Source: an uncultured Amaricoccus sp. (lineage in GTDB: Bacteria; Pseudomonadota; Alphaproteobacteria; Rhodobacterales; Rhodobacteraceae). From it: DNA of 13,597 nucleotides. Shown in pieces: positions 1 to 6,244 of the stretch. The notes beneath the pieces were generated by a model, which was not told where the DNA came from, did not search any database, and was given only the letters and a program-made list of their open reading frames with translations. Position 1 is the stretch's first letter, and each line of letters starts with the position of its first letter. Where the stretch lies: NCBI RefSeq assembly GCF_937858865.1, contig NZ_CALLYO010000275.1, positions 1-13,597 of the forward strand, read 5' to 3'. Made by a program: the position numbers and the translations under genes.

Positions 1-445
1 GGTGGATCACGACCTTCGCGTCGGTATCGACGATCAGGTAGTGCCGCACGCTCGGGACCGAGAAATAGCCGGCGAGCTTGGCGCCCCGGTCGATGCCCCG
101 GCTCGACGGCGAGACCACCTCCACCACGACGAGGGGGTCGTCCACCACGATCGCGTCGCCGGGCAGGGGCGGCCCGCACCGCACCAGCGCATCGGGCTCG
201 TAGACCGTCCGGTCGCCGACCTTGACCGACATCCCGTCGGGAAGGGCCTGGCAGGGGAGGGCCTGCGCGCCGATGGCGTTGCGCAGGGCGACGGCGGCGT
301 TGAGCTTTGCGATCGCGTGGTTCACCCGCTCGGGCGCCATGGCAACGACGACGCCGTTGTCGAGCTCGTAGCGGCCCGACGGCTGCTGCAGTACCCAGGC
401 GATGAACTCGTCGGCCGTGAACCGGATCTCCCGCAGCTGCTCCAT
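1..445 (-). CDS. Uma2-family (DUF820) PD-(D/E)XK nuclease-like protein, 3' end cut off by window edge
   Basis: The first 148 residues are present; the C-terminus lies beyond base 1, so no stop is seen. The start is the ATG at 443-445 (minus strand), with an AAGGAGAG purine stretch upstream. Visible family marks are ELDNG at residues 27-31, a histidine at 43 (VNHAIAKL), EPDALV around 83-88, then DPLVVVEVVSPSS around 103-115, a lysine at 123 (AKLAGYF) and YLIVD at 136-140. That D...E-x-V...K order is the restriction-endonuclease-like core of the Uma2 family. Members of this family are common as single genes in cyanobacteria and some alphaproteobacteria; their biological role is poorly known, and nuclease activity is inferred from the fold. 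It lies behind rpmB on the same strand but is separated from it by a strong hairpin, so it is probably transcribed separately. A TAGGAT at 473-478 could be its -10 box. Confidence 0.85.
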   Translation of the reverse strand, partial: MEQLREIRFTADEFIAWVLQQPSGRYELDNGVVVAMAPERVNHAIAKLNAAVALRNAIGAQALPCQALPDGMSVKVGDRTVYEPDALVRCGPPLPGDAIVVDDPLVVVEVVSPSSRGIDRGAKLAGYFSVPSVRHYLIVDTDAKVVIH

Positions 446-499
446 CGCCGGACCGCTCTCCTTCCGCCGCCCATCCTAGCACCCCCGGCGCGACACGCG

Positions 500-527
500 A
501 AGGCCCCGCCCGAGGGGGCGGGGCCTT
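500..527 (-). terminator. Strong GC hairpin between rpmB and the Uma2 gene
   Basis: A perfect 12-bp inverted repeat (500-511 and 516-527, arm AAGGCCCCGCCC on the plus strand) closes a 4-base loop, 24 bases past the rpmB stop. It most likely ends the rpmB transcript. There is no clear U-run after the stem on either strand, so it may act with Rho or as a 3'-end stabiliser rather than as a classical intrinsic terminator. Confidence 0.65.
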
Positions 528-551
528 GCGAAAAGGAAGCGCGGGACGCCT

Positions 552-839
552 TCAGGCCGCGGTCTGCGCCTTCTCGATGGCGCGCTTGACCTTCAGCGCC
601 CGCGGCGACAGCACCGCCTCGTCCGCCTTCAGCAGGAAGGCGTCGAGCCCGCCGCGGTGGTCGACGCTGCGGAGCGCCGCGGCCGAGATGCGCAGGCTCA
701 CCGTCTGGTTCAGCGCGTCGCTCGACAGCGACACATCGTTGAGGTTGGGCAGGAACCGCCGCTTGGTCTTGTTGTTGGCATGGCTCACGTTGTTGCCGAC
801 CATCGGGCTCTTGCCGGTCAGTTCGCAGCGGCGGGGCAT
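552..839 (-). CDS. rpmB: 50S ribosomal protein L28
   Basis: This is a 95-residue protein, the usual size for alphaproteobacterial L28. It is a structural component of the large ribosomal subunit, where L28 binds 23S rRNA near the E site region. The N-terminus shows the family pattern of [15 protein letters not shown] followed by [12 protein letters not shown] and LPNLNDV. The C-terminal half contains [15 protein letters not shown] and ends in the basic [14 protein letters not shown] helix. It lacks the zinc-binding cysteine set of some L28 proteins: only the Cys at position 5 is present. The ATG at 839 follows an AAGGA ribosome-binding site. A good promoter lies at 908-936, giving a leader of about 60 bases with a hairpin. 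No rpmG or rpmE neighbour is present. Confidence 0.97.
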   Translation of the reverse strand: MPRRCELTGKSPMVGNNVSHANNKTKRRFLPNLNDVSLSSDALNQTVSLRISAAALRSVDHRGGLDAFLLKADEAVLSPRALKVKRAIEKAQTAA

Positions 840-866
840 TCGGGACCGTCCTTCGGATAACCTGCA

Positions 867-890
867 GGCACCGGCGACTCCGCCCGTGCC
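867..890 (-). promoter_or_regulatory. Stem-loop in the 5' leader of rpmB
   Basis: The bases 867-871 pair with 886-890 (GGCAC/GTGCC) and 873-876 with 881-884 (GGCG/CGCC), around one C-C mismatch and a 4-base loop ACTC. It falls inside the predicted rpmB leader, about 28 bases before the ATG. It could serve as an autoregulatory site for a ribosomal protein or as a stabilising element. The role is inference. Confidence 0.4.
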
Positions 891-907
891 GGAAAACTCG
901 AAGCGGC

Positions 908-936
908 CTGATAGCCGCGATCGGCCGGGGCGTCAA
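908..936 (-). promoter_or_regulatory. Sigma-70 type promoter for rpmB, overlapping the meaB stop codon
   Basis: On the minus strand, TTGACG (931-936) and TATCAG (908-913) are separated by exactly 17 bases. The TGA inside the -35 box is the stop codon of meaB. The -10 box also forms the loop of a small hairpin (arms GCGGC 903-907 and GCCGC 914-918). Transcription would start near base 901. This is a match to consensus, not a measured start. Confidence 0.6.
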
Positions 937-1934
937 TCCCCGGCCCGCGCCGGCGCACCGAAGATCTCCGCCAGCAGCGTCTCGGCCGCGGCCTCCGGCG
1001 CGATCTCGCCGCGCGCCACCCGCGCCGCAAGCTCGCGCCGGCAGGCGGCGGTGGCCGGATCGGCGGTCAGCCGCGCGAGCAGCCCGGTCTCGAGCGCATG
1101 GGCGAACCAGGCCTCGGCCTGCGCCTGCCGCCGGGCGGCGAAGCTGCCGCCGGCGACGCGCGCCTCGGCGAGCGCCTCGACCGCCCCCCAGGCCTCGGCG
1201 AGCCCGGCCCCGGTCAGCGCCGACACGGTCATGGCGCGGGGATAGCCCTGCGGGTCGCCCGGGCGCGACCGGAGCAGCCGCAGCGCCCCGGCATAGTCGG
1301 CCCGGGTGCGCCGGGCCTGCGCCTCGAGCGCACCGTCCGCCTTGTTGACCAGGATGAGGTCGGCCATCTCCATGATGCCGCGCTTCACCCCCTGCAGCTC
1401 GTCGCCGCCCCCCGGCGCGATCAGCAGCACGAAGACGTCGGTCATCTCGGCCACCATCGTCTCCGACTGGCCGACCCCCACCGTCTCGACCAGCACCACC
1501 TCGGCCCCCCAGGCCTCGACCAGCCGGATCGCCTCGCGCGAGCGGCGGGCGACGCCGCCGAGCGCCGCCTGGCTCGGGCTCGGCCGGATGAAGGCGAGCG
1601 GCGAGCGGGCGAGCTGCTCCATCCGCGTCTTGTCGCCGAGGATCGAGCCGCCCGAGCGCGCCGAGGAGGGATCGACCGCCAGCACGGCGATCCGCTGCCC
1701 GCGCCCGGTCAGCATCAGCCCGAGGCTCTCGATGAAGCTCGACTTGCCGACCCCCGGCGTCCCGGTCAGCCCGACGCGCAGGCTCGGGCGGACGGGCAGC
1801 GGCAGCGCCTCGATGAGCGCCCGCGCCCGCGCCCGGTGCTCGGGCCGGGTCGATTCGATCAGCGTGATCGCGCGGGCGAGCGCGCGGCGGTCGCCGCGGG
1901 CCAGCCCTTCCAGCATCTCTCCGCCATCACGCAA
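933..1934 (-). CDS. meaB: MeaB-type GTPase, methylmalonyl-CoA mutase chaperone (ArgK/LAO family)
   Basis: This 333-residue cytoplasmic G3E-family GTPase protects and reloads B12-dependent acyl-CoA mutases such as methylmalonyl-CoA mutase. All nucleotide-binding motifs are present: Walker A GTPGVGKS at residues 58-65, the DPSS/GSILGDKTRM stretch at 88-105, Walker B/switch ETVGVGQSE at 150-158 and base-recognition NKAD at 197-200. FIRPSP at 115-120 and APGGGDELQGVKRG at 173-186 are typical of the family. Length matches the family. The first ATG (1934) gives MRDGGEM; the second Met, at residue 7, is an alternative start. Its mutase partner is not in the window, although meaB often sits beside the mutase gene. 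The older name argK (arginine/ornithine transport ATPase) is a misannotation to avoid. It diverges from the DUF3108 gene with an 86-base gap. Confidence 0.95.
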   Translation of the reverse strand: MRDGGEMLEGLARGDRRALARAITLIESTRPEHRARARALIEALPLPVRPSLRVGLTGTPGVGKSSFIESLGLMLTGRGQRIAVLAVDPSSARSGGSILGDKTRMEQLARSPLAFIRPSPSQAALGGVARRSREAIRLVEAWGAEVVLVETVGVGQSETMVAEMTDVFVLLIAPGGGDELQGVKRGIMEMADLILVNKADGALEAQARRTRADYAGALRLLRSRPGDPQGYPRAMTVSALTGAGLAEAWGAVEALAEARVAGGSFAARRQAQAEAWFAHALETGLLARLTADPATAACRRELAARVARGEIAPEAAAETLLAEIFGAPARAGD

Positions 1935-1952
1935 GCTTCAGCATCCTCGCCC

Positions 1953-1981
1953 TTGGCCTTCCCGTGCCTCTTTGGCATATC
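1953..1981 (+). promoter_or_regulatory. Possible promoter for the DUF3108 gene
   Basis: TTGGCC (1953-1958) and CATATC (1976-1981) are spaced by 17 bases in the short divergent gap upstream of the start at 2021. The match to the sigma-70 consensus is moderate, and no supporting operator is seen. Confidence 0.35.
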
Positions 1982-2020
1982 CTGGGCGTCCCGATCCATA
2001 GCCCGCGCGAGCGTTCCGCC

Positions 2021-2749
2021 ATGTCGAAGATCCTCCGCGCCCTGCCCGCCCTCGCCCTCCTCGGCTTCGCGACGGCCCTGCCCGGCCCCGCCTCGCGGGC
2101 GGCGGTCGACCGCAGCAGCTTCTCCTTCTCCATCGCCGGCATTCCGGTCGGCGCGGCCTCCTTCGCCTTCGAGCAGGCCGGCGGGAGCTACAGCGCATCG
2201 ACCCGCATCGACACCGCCGGCCTCGTCGGCGTGTTCACCGACTTCTTCTACGACGGGCAGGCGAAGGGCCAGCTCGCCGCCGGCGGCAAGGTGGTGCCGC
2301 AGATCTTCACCGCCACCTCGAAGTCGCCGCGCGCGCTGCGCAAGAGCCGCATCGAGTGGAAGAACGGCACGCCGGTCGCCGTCTCGGTCGAGCCGCCGCG
2401 CGATTCGGCCCCCGACCCGGCCGAGCAGGCCGGCACGCTCGACCCGGTCTCGGCCAGCCTCCGGCTGCTGCGCGATGCGCCGGCGGACGAGATCTGCGAC
2501 ACCACGGTCATGGTCTTCGACGGCTCGCGGGTCTCCCGCCTCAAGGTGGCGGCGCCGGTCGAGAAGAACGGCCGCCTCGTCTGCGCCGGCACCTACGCCC
2601 GGCTCAAGGGCGAGGCCTCGAGCATGGTCGGCGCGCGCGAGTTCCCCTTCTCGATCACCTTCGCCCGCACCGCCGACGGCATGGCGACCCTCGAGCGCGT
2701 CGAGGCGCCGACCAACTTCGGCCAGGCCGTCGTCGCCCGCAACGACTGA
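2021..2749 (+). CDS. Exported DUF3108-type protein
   Basis: This 242-residue protein has an N-terminal signal peptide: a positive start (SKILR), a hydrophobic core (ALPALALLGFATAL) and a likely signal-peptidase I site near SRA-A at residues 25-28. The ATG at 2021 is chosen over an in-frame ATG at 1964 because it puts the signal sequence at the N-terminus. The mature part is mostly beta-strand-like. It opens with SFSIAGIPVGAASF, followed by YSASTRIDTAGLVGVF and DFFYDGQAKG, and later carries RLKGEASSMVGAREFPFSITF. This matches my memory of DUF3108, a periplasmic or outer-membrane-facing beta-rich domain of unknown function common in proteobacteria. It has no catalytic motif that I can name. It is followed by a hairpin at 2752-2777 and then kynU 142 bases on; a functional link to kynureninase is not evident. 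Confidence 0.8.
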   Translation: MSKILRALPALALLGFATALPGPASRAAVDRSSFSFSIAGIPVGAASFAFEQAGGSYSASTRIDTAGLVGVFTDFFYDGQAKGQLAAGGKVVPQIFTATSKSPRALRKSRIEWKNGTPVAVSVEPPRDSAPDPAEQAGTLDPVSASLRLLRDAPADEICDTTVMVFDGSRVSRLKVAAPVEKNGRLVCAGTYARLKGEASSMVGAREFPFSITFARTADGMATLERVEAPTNFGQAVVARND

Positions 2750-2751
2750 GC

Positions 2752-2777
2752 CCCCGCATCGGCTCGCCGGGGCGGGG
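2752..2777 (+). terminator. Hairpin just after the DUF3108 stop codon
   Basis: CCCCGC (2752-2757) pairs with GCGGGG (2772-2777). An inner CGG/CCG stem (2760-2762 with 2767-2769) closes a CTCG loop, with an AT/GG internal bulge between the stems. It begins three bases past the stop codon. No T-run follows, so termination is inferred from position only. Confidence 0.35.
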
Positions 2778-2891
2778 AGGGCGCACCCCTCGTTCGCGTC
2801 CGAACCGATGCCGCGCCTCCTGCGCGAGGCGGGCATTCCCAAGCCCGACCCCGCTCGGTATCTCTGGGCGGACAGTCCAGGGAGGCCGCCC

Positions 2892-4085
2892 GTGACCGAC
2901 TTCGCCCGCACCCGATCGCTCTTCCACCTGCCCGAGGGCGTCGTCTACCTCGACGGCAACTCGCTCGGCCCGCTGCCCGTGGCGGCGGTCGAGGCGGTGA
3001 ACCGCACCATGCGCGAGGAATGGGGCGAGGACCTCATCCGCGCCTGGAACACCCGCGGCTGGATGGGCAAGCCGCGCCGGCTCGGCGACCGCATCGGCCG
3101 GCTGATCGGCGCGCCGGAGGGGACGGTCGTCGTCGGCGACACCCTCTCCATCAAGGTCTTCCAGGCGCTCGCCGCGGCCCTCGCCCTCCGCCCCGAGCGC
3201 CGGGTCATCCTGTCGGACGACGGCAACTTCCCGACCGACCTCTACATGGCCCAGGGCCTCGCCCGCCTGCTCGGCAACGGCACGACGCTGCGCACCCCCG
3301 CGCCCGAGGCGGTCGAGGCCGCGATCGGCGAGGACGTCGCCGTCGTCATGCTGACCGAGGTCGACTACCGCACCGGCCGCCTGCACGACATGCCCCGCAT
3401 CATCGACAAGGCGCACGCCGCCGGCGCCCTCGTCGTCTGGGACCTCGCCCACTCCGCCGGCGCGCTGCCGGTCGACGTCCTCGGCAACGACGCCGACTTC
3501 GCCGTCGGCTGCACCTACAAGTACCTGAACGGCGGCCCCGGCGCGCCCGCCTTCATCTACGTCGCCCCCCGCCTCGCCGACGCGGCCGAGCCCGCGCTCT
3601 CCGGCTGGCTCGGCCACGACGCCCCCTTCGCCTTCGAGCTCGGCTACCGCCCGGCCGCCGGCATCGAGCGGATGCGCGTCGGCACCCCGCCGCTCCTCTC
3701 CTACGCCGCCCTCGAGGCCGCCCTCGACGCCTGGGACGGCGTCGAGATGGCGGACGTCCGTGCCCGCTCGATCGAGCTCTCCGAGCGCTTCATCGCCGAG
3801 GTCGAGGCGCGCTGCCCCGAACTTGCCCTCGCCAGCCCCCGCGACCCCGCCCGCCGCGGCAGCCAGGTCTCCTTCCGCTTCCCCGACGGCTATGCCGCCA
3901 TGCAGGCGCTGATCGCCCGCGGCGTCATCGGCGACTTCCGCGCCCCCGACATCATGCGCTTCGGCTTCACCCCCCTCTACCTCGCCGAAGCGGACGTCGT
4001 CCGCGCCGCCGAGATCCTCGGCGAGGTGATGTCCGGCCGCCTCTGGGACGACCCCGCCTACCGCAAGCTCTCCGCCGTGACCTGA
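2892..4085 (+). CDS. kynU: Kynureninase (L-kynurenine hydrolase)
   Basis: This 397-residue PLP enzyme of aminotransferase class V cleaves L-kynurenine to anthranilate and L-alanine (and 3-hydroxykynurenine to 3-hydroxyanthranilate) in tryptophan catabolism. Diagnostic stretches are YLDGNSLGP at residues 19-27, the NFPTDLY cofactor-pocket segment at 112-118, the PLP-binding aspartate in WDLAHSAG (D184) and the Schiff-base lysine in CTYKYLNGGPG (K210). The C-terminal FRAPDIMRFGFTPLY region is also typical. The start is a GTG at 2892 with an excellent AGGGAGG six bases upstream. An in-frame ATG further upstream (MPRLLREAG) would add about 28 residues absent from the family. Tryptophan 2,3-dioxygenase and kynurenine formamidase, frequent neighbours, are not in this window. 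The gene stands alone between DUF3108 and vapBC, so its place in a pathway depends on genes elsewhere. Confidence 0.97.
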   Translation: MTDFARTRSLFHLPEGVVYLDGNSLGPLPVAAVEAVNRTMREEWGEDLIRAWNTRGWMGKPRRLGDRIGRLIGAPEGTVVVGDTLSIKVFQALAAALALRPERRVILSDDGNFPTDLYMAQGLARLLGNGTTLRTPAPEAVEAAIGEDVAVVMLTEVDYRTGRLHDMPRIIDKAHAAGALVVWDLAHSAGALPVDVLGNDADFAVGCTYKYLNGGPGAPAFIYVAPRLADAAEPALSGWLGHDAPFAFELGYRPAAGIERMRVGTPPLLSYAALEAALDAWDGVEMADVRARSIELSERFIAEVEARCPELALASPRDPARRGSQVSFRFPDGYAAMQALIARGVIGDFRAPDIMRFGFTPLYLAEADVVRAAEILGEVMSGRLWDDPAYRKLSAVT

Positions 4086-4089
4086 CGGC

Positions 4090-4118
4090 TTGAACATATG
4101 CCAAGCATACGCTAGATT
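4090..4118 (+). promoter_or_regulatory. vapBC promoter with an operator-like inverted repeat in its spacer
   Basis: TTGAAC (4090-4095) and TAGATT (4113-4118) are separated by 17 bases. Inside the spacer is a perfect inverted repeat, TATGC-CAA-GCATA (4097-4109). An overlapping second pair, ATGCC (4098-4102) and GGCAT (4122-4126), flanks the -10 box. VapB antitoxins are known to repress their own promoters by binding such repeats, so this is the likely autoregulatory site. A GGGAG ribosome-binding site follows at 4131-4135. Confidence 0.65.
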
Positions 4119-4145
4119 GATGGCATCCTTGGGAGCCATGATCCG

Positions 4146-4394
4146 ATGCGGACCGTCTCGATCTTTCGCAACAATCGCAACCAGGCTGTCCGCCTGCCGA
4201 AGGACCTCGAGTTCCCCGGCGTCACCGAGCTGAGCATCGAGCGGCGCGGCGACGCCCTCATCCTGCGCCCGGTCCGTCCGAGCTGGACCTCCTTCGCCGA
4301 CGAGCCGGCCGCCGATGCCGACTTCCTCCGCGAGCGTCCGGACCTGATCGAGGAAGGCCGGTTCGACTTCGGCGGCGATGACGCCCCGCGATGA
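4146..4394 (+). CDS. vapB: VapB-type antitoxin (AbrB/SpoVT fold)
   Basis: This 82-residue protein is the antitoxin of a type II toxin-antitoxin pair. The N-terminal half (residues 3-42) has the swapped-hairpin AbrB pattern: SIFRNNRNQAVRLPKDLEF, then PGVTELSIERRGDALILRPV. The conserved QAVRLPKD segment is typical of VapB DNA-binding domains. The acidic C-terminal tail (DADFLRERPDLIEEG and onward) is the part expected to wrap the VapC active site. The ATG at 4146 is preceded by GGGAG; an ATG at 4138 is out of frame. Its stop overlaps the vapC start by four bases (ATGA), which indicates translational coupling. The pair would be negatively autoregulated through the repeat in its promoter. Confidence 0.92.
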   Translation: MRTVSIFRNNRNQAVRLPKDLEFPGVTELSIERRGDALILRPVRPSWTSFADEPAADADFLRERPDLIEEGRFDFGGDDAPR

Positions 4395-4810
4395 GTCGGG
4401 TCTGCATGCTCGACACCAACATCTGCTCCTTCATCATCCGCGAGCGACCCCTCTCGGTCCTCGAAAGGCTGCAGGCGGCGGCTGAGGCCGGCGACGGTGT
4501 CGTGATCTCCGTCGTCACCTACTACGAGATGCTCCTCGGCACGATCGGCCGGCGCGCCAGCCCGCGCCACGCCGGCCTCGTCGAGGCCTTCGTCGGCCGC
4601 ATCTCCGCAATCCTGCCCTGGGACCGCCAGGCGGCCGAGGAGGCAACCCGCATCCGGCAGGATCTCGAAGCCCGCGGCATGCCGATCGGCGGCAACGACG
4701 CGATGATCGCCGGCCACGCCCGCGCCGCCGGCTGTATCCTCGTGACCAACAACCTCCGCGAGTTCGCGCGGGTCGGAGGCCTCAGCGTCGAGGACTGGGC
4801 GACCGGGTGA
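4391..4810 (+). CDS. vapC: VapC-type PIN-domain ribonuclease toxin
   Basis: This 139-residue protein is the toxin partner of the upstream VapB. PIN domains use an acidic cluster to bind Mg/Mn and cut RNA; characterised VapCs cleave initiator tRNA, other tRNAs or the 23S sarcin-ricin loop, but the target here is unknown. Expected residues are present: D8 in MLDTNI, E46 in TYYEMLLG and D103 in GGNDAMIAGHA. The C-terminal VTNNLREFARVGGL motif (118-131) supplies the last conserved polar residues. The order and length match the VapC/FitB-like group. All catalytic acids are intact, so the toxin is probably functional. The start overlaps vapB by ATGA. A double hairpin begins on the stop codon. Confidence 0.93.
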   Translation: MSRVCMLDTNICSFIIRERPLSVLERLQAAAEAGDGVVISVVTYYEMLLGTIGRRASPRHAGLVEAFVGRISAILPWDRQAAEEATRIRQDLEARGMPIGGNDAMIAGHARAAGCILVTNNLREFARVGGLSVEDWATG

Positions 4811-4835
4811 ACGCCACCCGGATACTCGGCCCGAG
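4803..4835 (+). terminator. Tandem hairpins ending vapBC
   Basis: CCGGGTG (4803-4809) and CACCCGG (4815-4821) form a perfect 7-bp stem with a 5-base loop; the stem includes part of the vapC stop codon. Three bases on, CTCG (4825-4828) pairs with CGAG (4832-4835) around GCC. No U-run follows, so this may be a weak or Rho-assisted terminator, or an RNA-stabilising end. Confidence 0.5.
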
Positions 4836-4854
4836 AGGCCCGGAGGGGCATTCA

Positions 4855-4920
4855 CGAAGCATTAACACATGAAATCCCTTTGCTTTCATAGAGATAAGTA
4901 TAGTTTCGCGCGCGAAATCA
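4855..4920. other. A+T-rich island between convergent vapC and the TauE gene
   Basis: About 65 bases are far richer in A+T than anything else in the window. They hold an inverted repeat ATGAAA (4869-4874) / TTTCAT (4884-4889) with a 9-base spacer, a TATAG tract, and the perfect 14-bp palindrome TTTCGCGCGCGAAA at 4904-4917. No gene is supported here: the ATG at 4869 opens a frame that only runs into the antisense of the TauE gene. Confidence 0.6.
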
Positions 4921-4931
4921 CGCTCGCATCC

Positions 4932-4947
4932 CGGCCGCGGCAGGCCG
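4932..4947 (-). terminator. Possible terminator hairpin of the TauE/SafE gene
   Basis: CGGCC (4932-4936) and GGCCG (4943-4947) form a 5-bp stem with a 6-base loop, nine bases past the stop codon on the minus strand. There is no U-run. The nearby palindrome at 4904-4917 may contribute. Confidence 0.25.
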
Positions 4948-4955
4948 TCCCCGCC

Positions 4956-5696
4956 TCAGAAGAAGTCCCAGACGAGCTTCAGCGACACGAGGAAGAGCGC
5001 CGCCTGCACGAAGCCGAAGAAGAGCCGGTCCGGCATGATCCGGGTGAGCTTCGCCCCCACCCAGGTGCCGAGGATGCCGACCGGCAGCGCGGTCAGGGGC
5101 AGCGCCGGGTCGATCGCGCGGAAGGAGCCGAGCTGCCAGTAGGGGACGAGCTTGGCCGCGTTGATGATCGCGAAGAGGATGGTCGCTGTCCCGGCGAAGG
5201 CGAGCTTCTCGAGCTTCTGCGGCAGCACGTACATCTGGAAGGGCGGCGCGCCCGAATGCGAGACGAAGCTGGTGAAGCCCGCCAGCGTCCCCCAGAAGAT
5301 CCCCCGCGGCAGGTCGGCCGGCCGCGCCTCGGCGAGGCTCCGGTGGCGCGCCCAGGCGTTCAGGCAGTAGCCGAGCCCCACCGCCCCGACCAGCAGCCCG
5401 ACGAAGGCGTCCGACACCCGCGAGGCCACCGCCCAGCCGACCAGCACTCCGAGGAGCCCGGAGGGGACGAGGATGCGCAGGTTGCGCGCCGAATAGTCCC
5501 GCCGGTAGAGCCAGAGCCCCACCCAGTCGGTGACGATGTAGATCGGCAGCAGCAGCGCCGCCGCCGCCACCGGCGACATGACCAGCGCCAGCACCGGCAC
5601 CCCGAGCGTCGCCACCGCCGGCAGCCCGCCCTTGGAGAGGCCGACCAGGAAGGCCGCGAGCGCGGTCAGGACGATGAGCAGGACGGGCTCGTGCAT
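4956..5696 (-). CDS. TauE/SafE-family membrane permease (sulfite/sulfonate-type exporter family)
   Basis: This 246-residue integral inner-membrane protein has about seven or eight hydrophobic helices. The family's two internal repeats are recognisable: GLSKGGLPA at residues 19-27 after the first helix, and SHSGAPPFQMYVLPQ at 146-160 in the second half. Members transport anionic sulfur compounds or other organic anions, but substrate cannot be read from sequence. The ATG at 5696 begins MHEPVLLIVLTALAAFLVG; an in-frame upstream extension (to 5858) would run into aroQ and add a hydrophilic segment, so it is rejected. The gene begins 16 bases after the aroQ stop on the same strand and is probably co-transcribed with it. 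Its ribosome-binding site is weak, which also suggests coupling. No metabolic reason for pairing with aroQ is apparent. Confidence 0.88.
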   Translation of the reverse strand: MHEPVLLIVLTALAAFLVGLSKGGLPAVATLGVPVLALVMSPVAAAALLLPIYIVTDWVGLWLYRRDYSARNLRILVPSGLLGVLVGWAVASRVSDAFVGLLVGAVGLGYCLNAWARHRSLAEARPADLPRGIFWGTLAGFTSFVSHSGAPPFQMYVLPQKLEKLAFAGTATILFAIINAAKLVPYWQLGSFRAIDPALPLTALPVGILGTWVGAKLTRIMPDRLFFGFVQAALFLVSLKLVWDFF

Positions 5697-5712
5697 CGCG
5701 CCGGAGGGCGGC

Positions 5713-6159
5713 TCACGCCCGCGCCGCGGCGAGTTCCGCGATGCGGCGCAGCGCCAGCTCGTAGCCCTGGACGCCGCAGCCGACGATGATCCCGTCGGCC
5801 CGCAGCGAGACGAAGGACCGGTGGCGGAATCGCTCCCGCTTGTGGACGTTCGAGACATGCACCTCGATCACCGGCCCCTCGAAGGCGTTCAGCGCGTCGA
5901 GGACGGCGACCGAGGTATGGGTCAGCGCCCCGGCGTTGATGGCGATGCCGGCGGCGAGCCCGCGCGCCTCCTGGATCCAGTCGACGATCTGGCCCTCCCA
6001 GTTCGACTGCAGGAAGCGCAGCTCGAGCCCGAGCTCGCCCGCGACCGCCGCGCAGCGCCGCTCGACGTCGGCGAGCGTCGCGGGGCCGTAGATCTCCGGC
6101 TGGCGCTGCCCGAGCAGGTTGAGGTTCGGTCCGTTGAGAACATAGACGATCGCGGGCAT
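5713..6159 (-). CDS. aroQ: Type II 3-dehydroquinate dehydratase
   Basis: This 148-residue cytoplasmic enzyme converts 3-dehydroquinate to 3-dehydroshikimate in the shikimate pathway; the family forms dodecamers. Active-site residues can be placed: N12 and R19 in [12 protein letters not shown], the catalytic base Y24 in PEIYG, N75 and H81 in [11 protein letters not shown]101 in EVHVSN, and R112 in the RERFRHRS segment. Length is exactly that expected. The ATG at 6159, with GGGGAG upstream, gives the canonical [12 protein letters not shown] start; a longer frame opening at the TTG at 6225 would use the -35 box as codons and is rejected. In many alphaproteobacteria accB/accC follow aroQ; here a TauE/SafE gene follows instead. 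Confidence 0.97.
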   Translation of the reverse strand: MPAIVYVLNGPNLNLLGQRQPEIYGPATLADVERRCAAVAGELGLELRFLQSNWEGQIVDWIQEARGLAAGIAINAGALTHTSVAVLDALNAFEGPVIEVHVSNVHKRERFRHRSFVSLRADGIIVGCGVQGYELALRRIAELAAARA

Positions 6160-6196
6160 GTCGCTCCCCGGCCCCGGATTCCGACGCCCTTCCTGC

Positions 6197-6225
6197 ACCA
6201 TCCGGCCCGGTGCCGCCAGCGTCAA
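6197..6225 (-). promoter_or_regulatory. Probable promoter of aroQ
   Basis: On the minus strand, TTGACG (6220-6225) and GATGGT (6197-6202) have a 17-base spacer. This places a start near 6190, about 30 bases before the aroQ ATG. The -35 match is strong and the -10 match is moderate. Confidence 0.45.
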
Positions 6226-6244
6226 CTTCCGCCGGCCCGCCGCC

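Noticed and set aside
1098..2891. Long open frame in phase with and upstream of kynU
   Set aside because: It runs antisense through meaB and through the DUF3108 gene in another frame, is Arg/Pro/Ala-rich, and is only open because of the high G+C. The true kynU start is the GTG at 2892.
2655..4139. 494-codon minus-strand frame
   Set aside because: Antisense shadow of kynU; Gly/Ala/Glu-rich, with no motif and no ribosome-binding site.
4869..5789. 306-codon plus-strand frame starting in the A+T-rich island
   Set aside because: After the first ~30 codons it is the antisense of the TauE and aroQ genes; no ribosome-binding site.
5697..5858. N-terminal extension of the TauE/SafE protein
   Set aside because: Overlaps the 3' part of aroQ, adds a Ser/Arg-rich hydrophilic tail before the first helix, and is atypical of the family.
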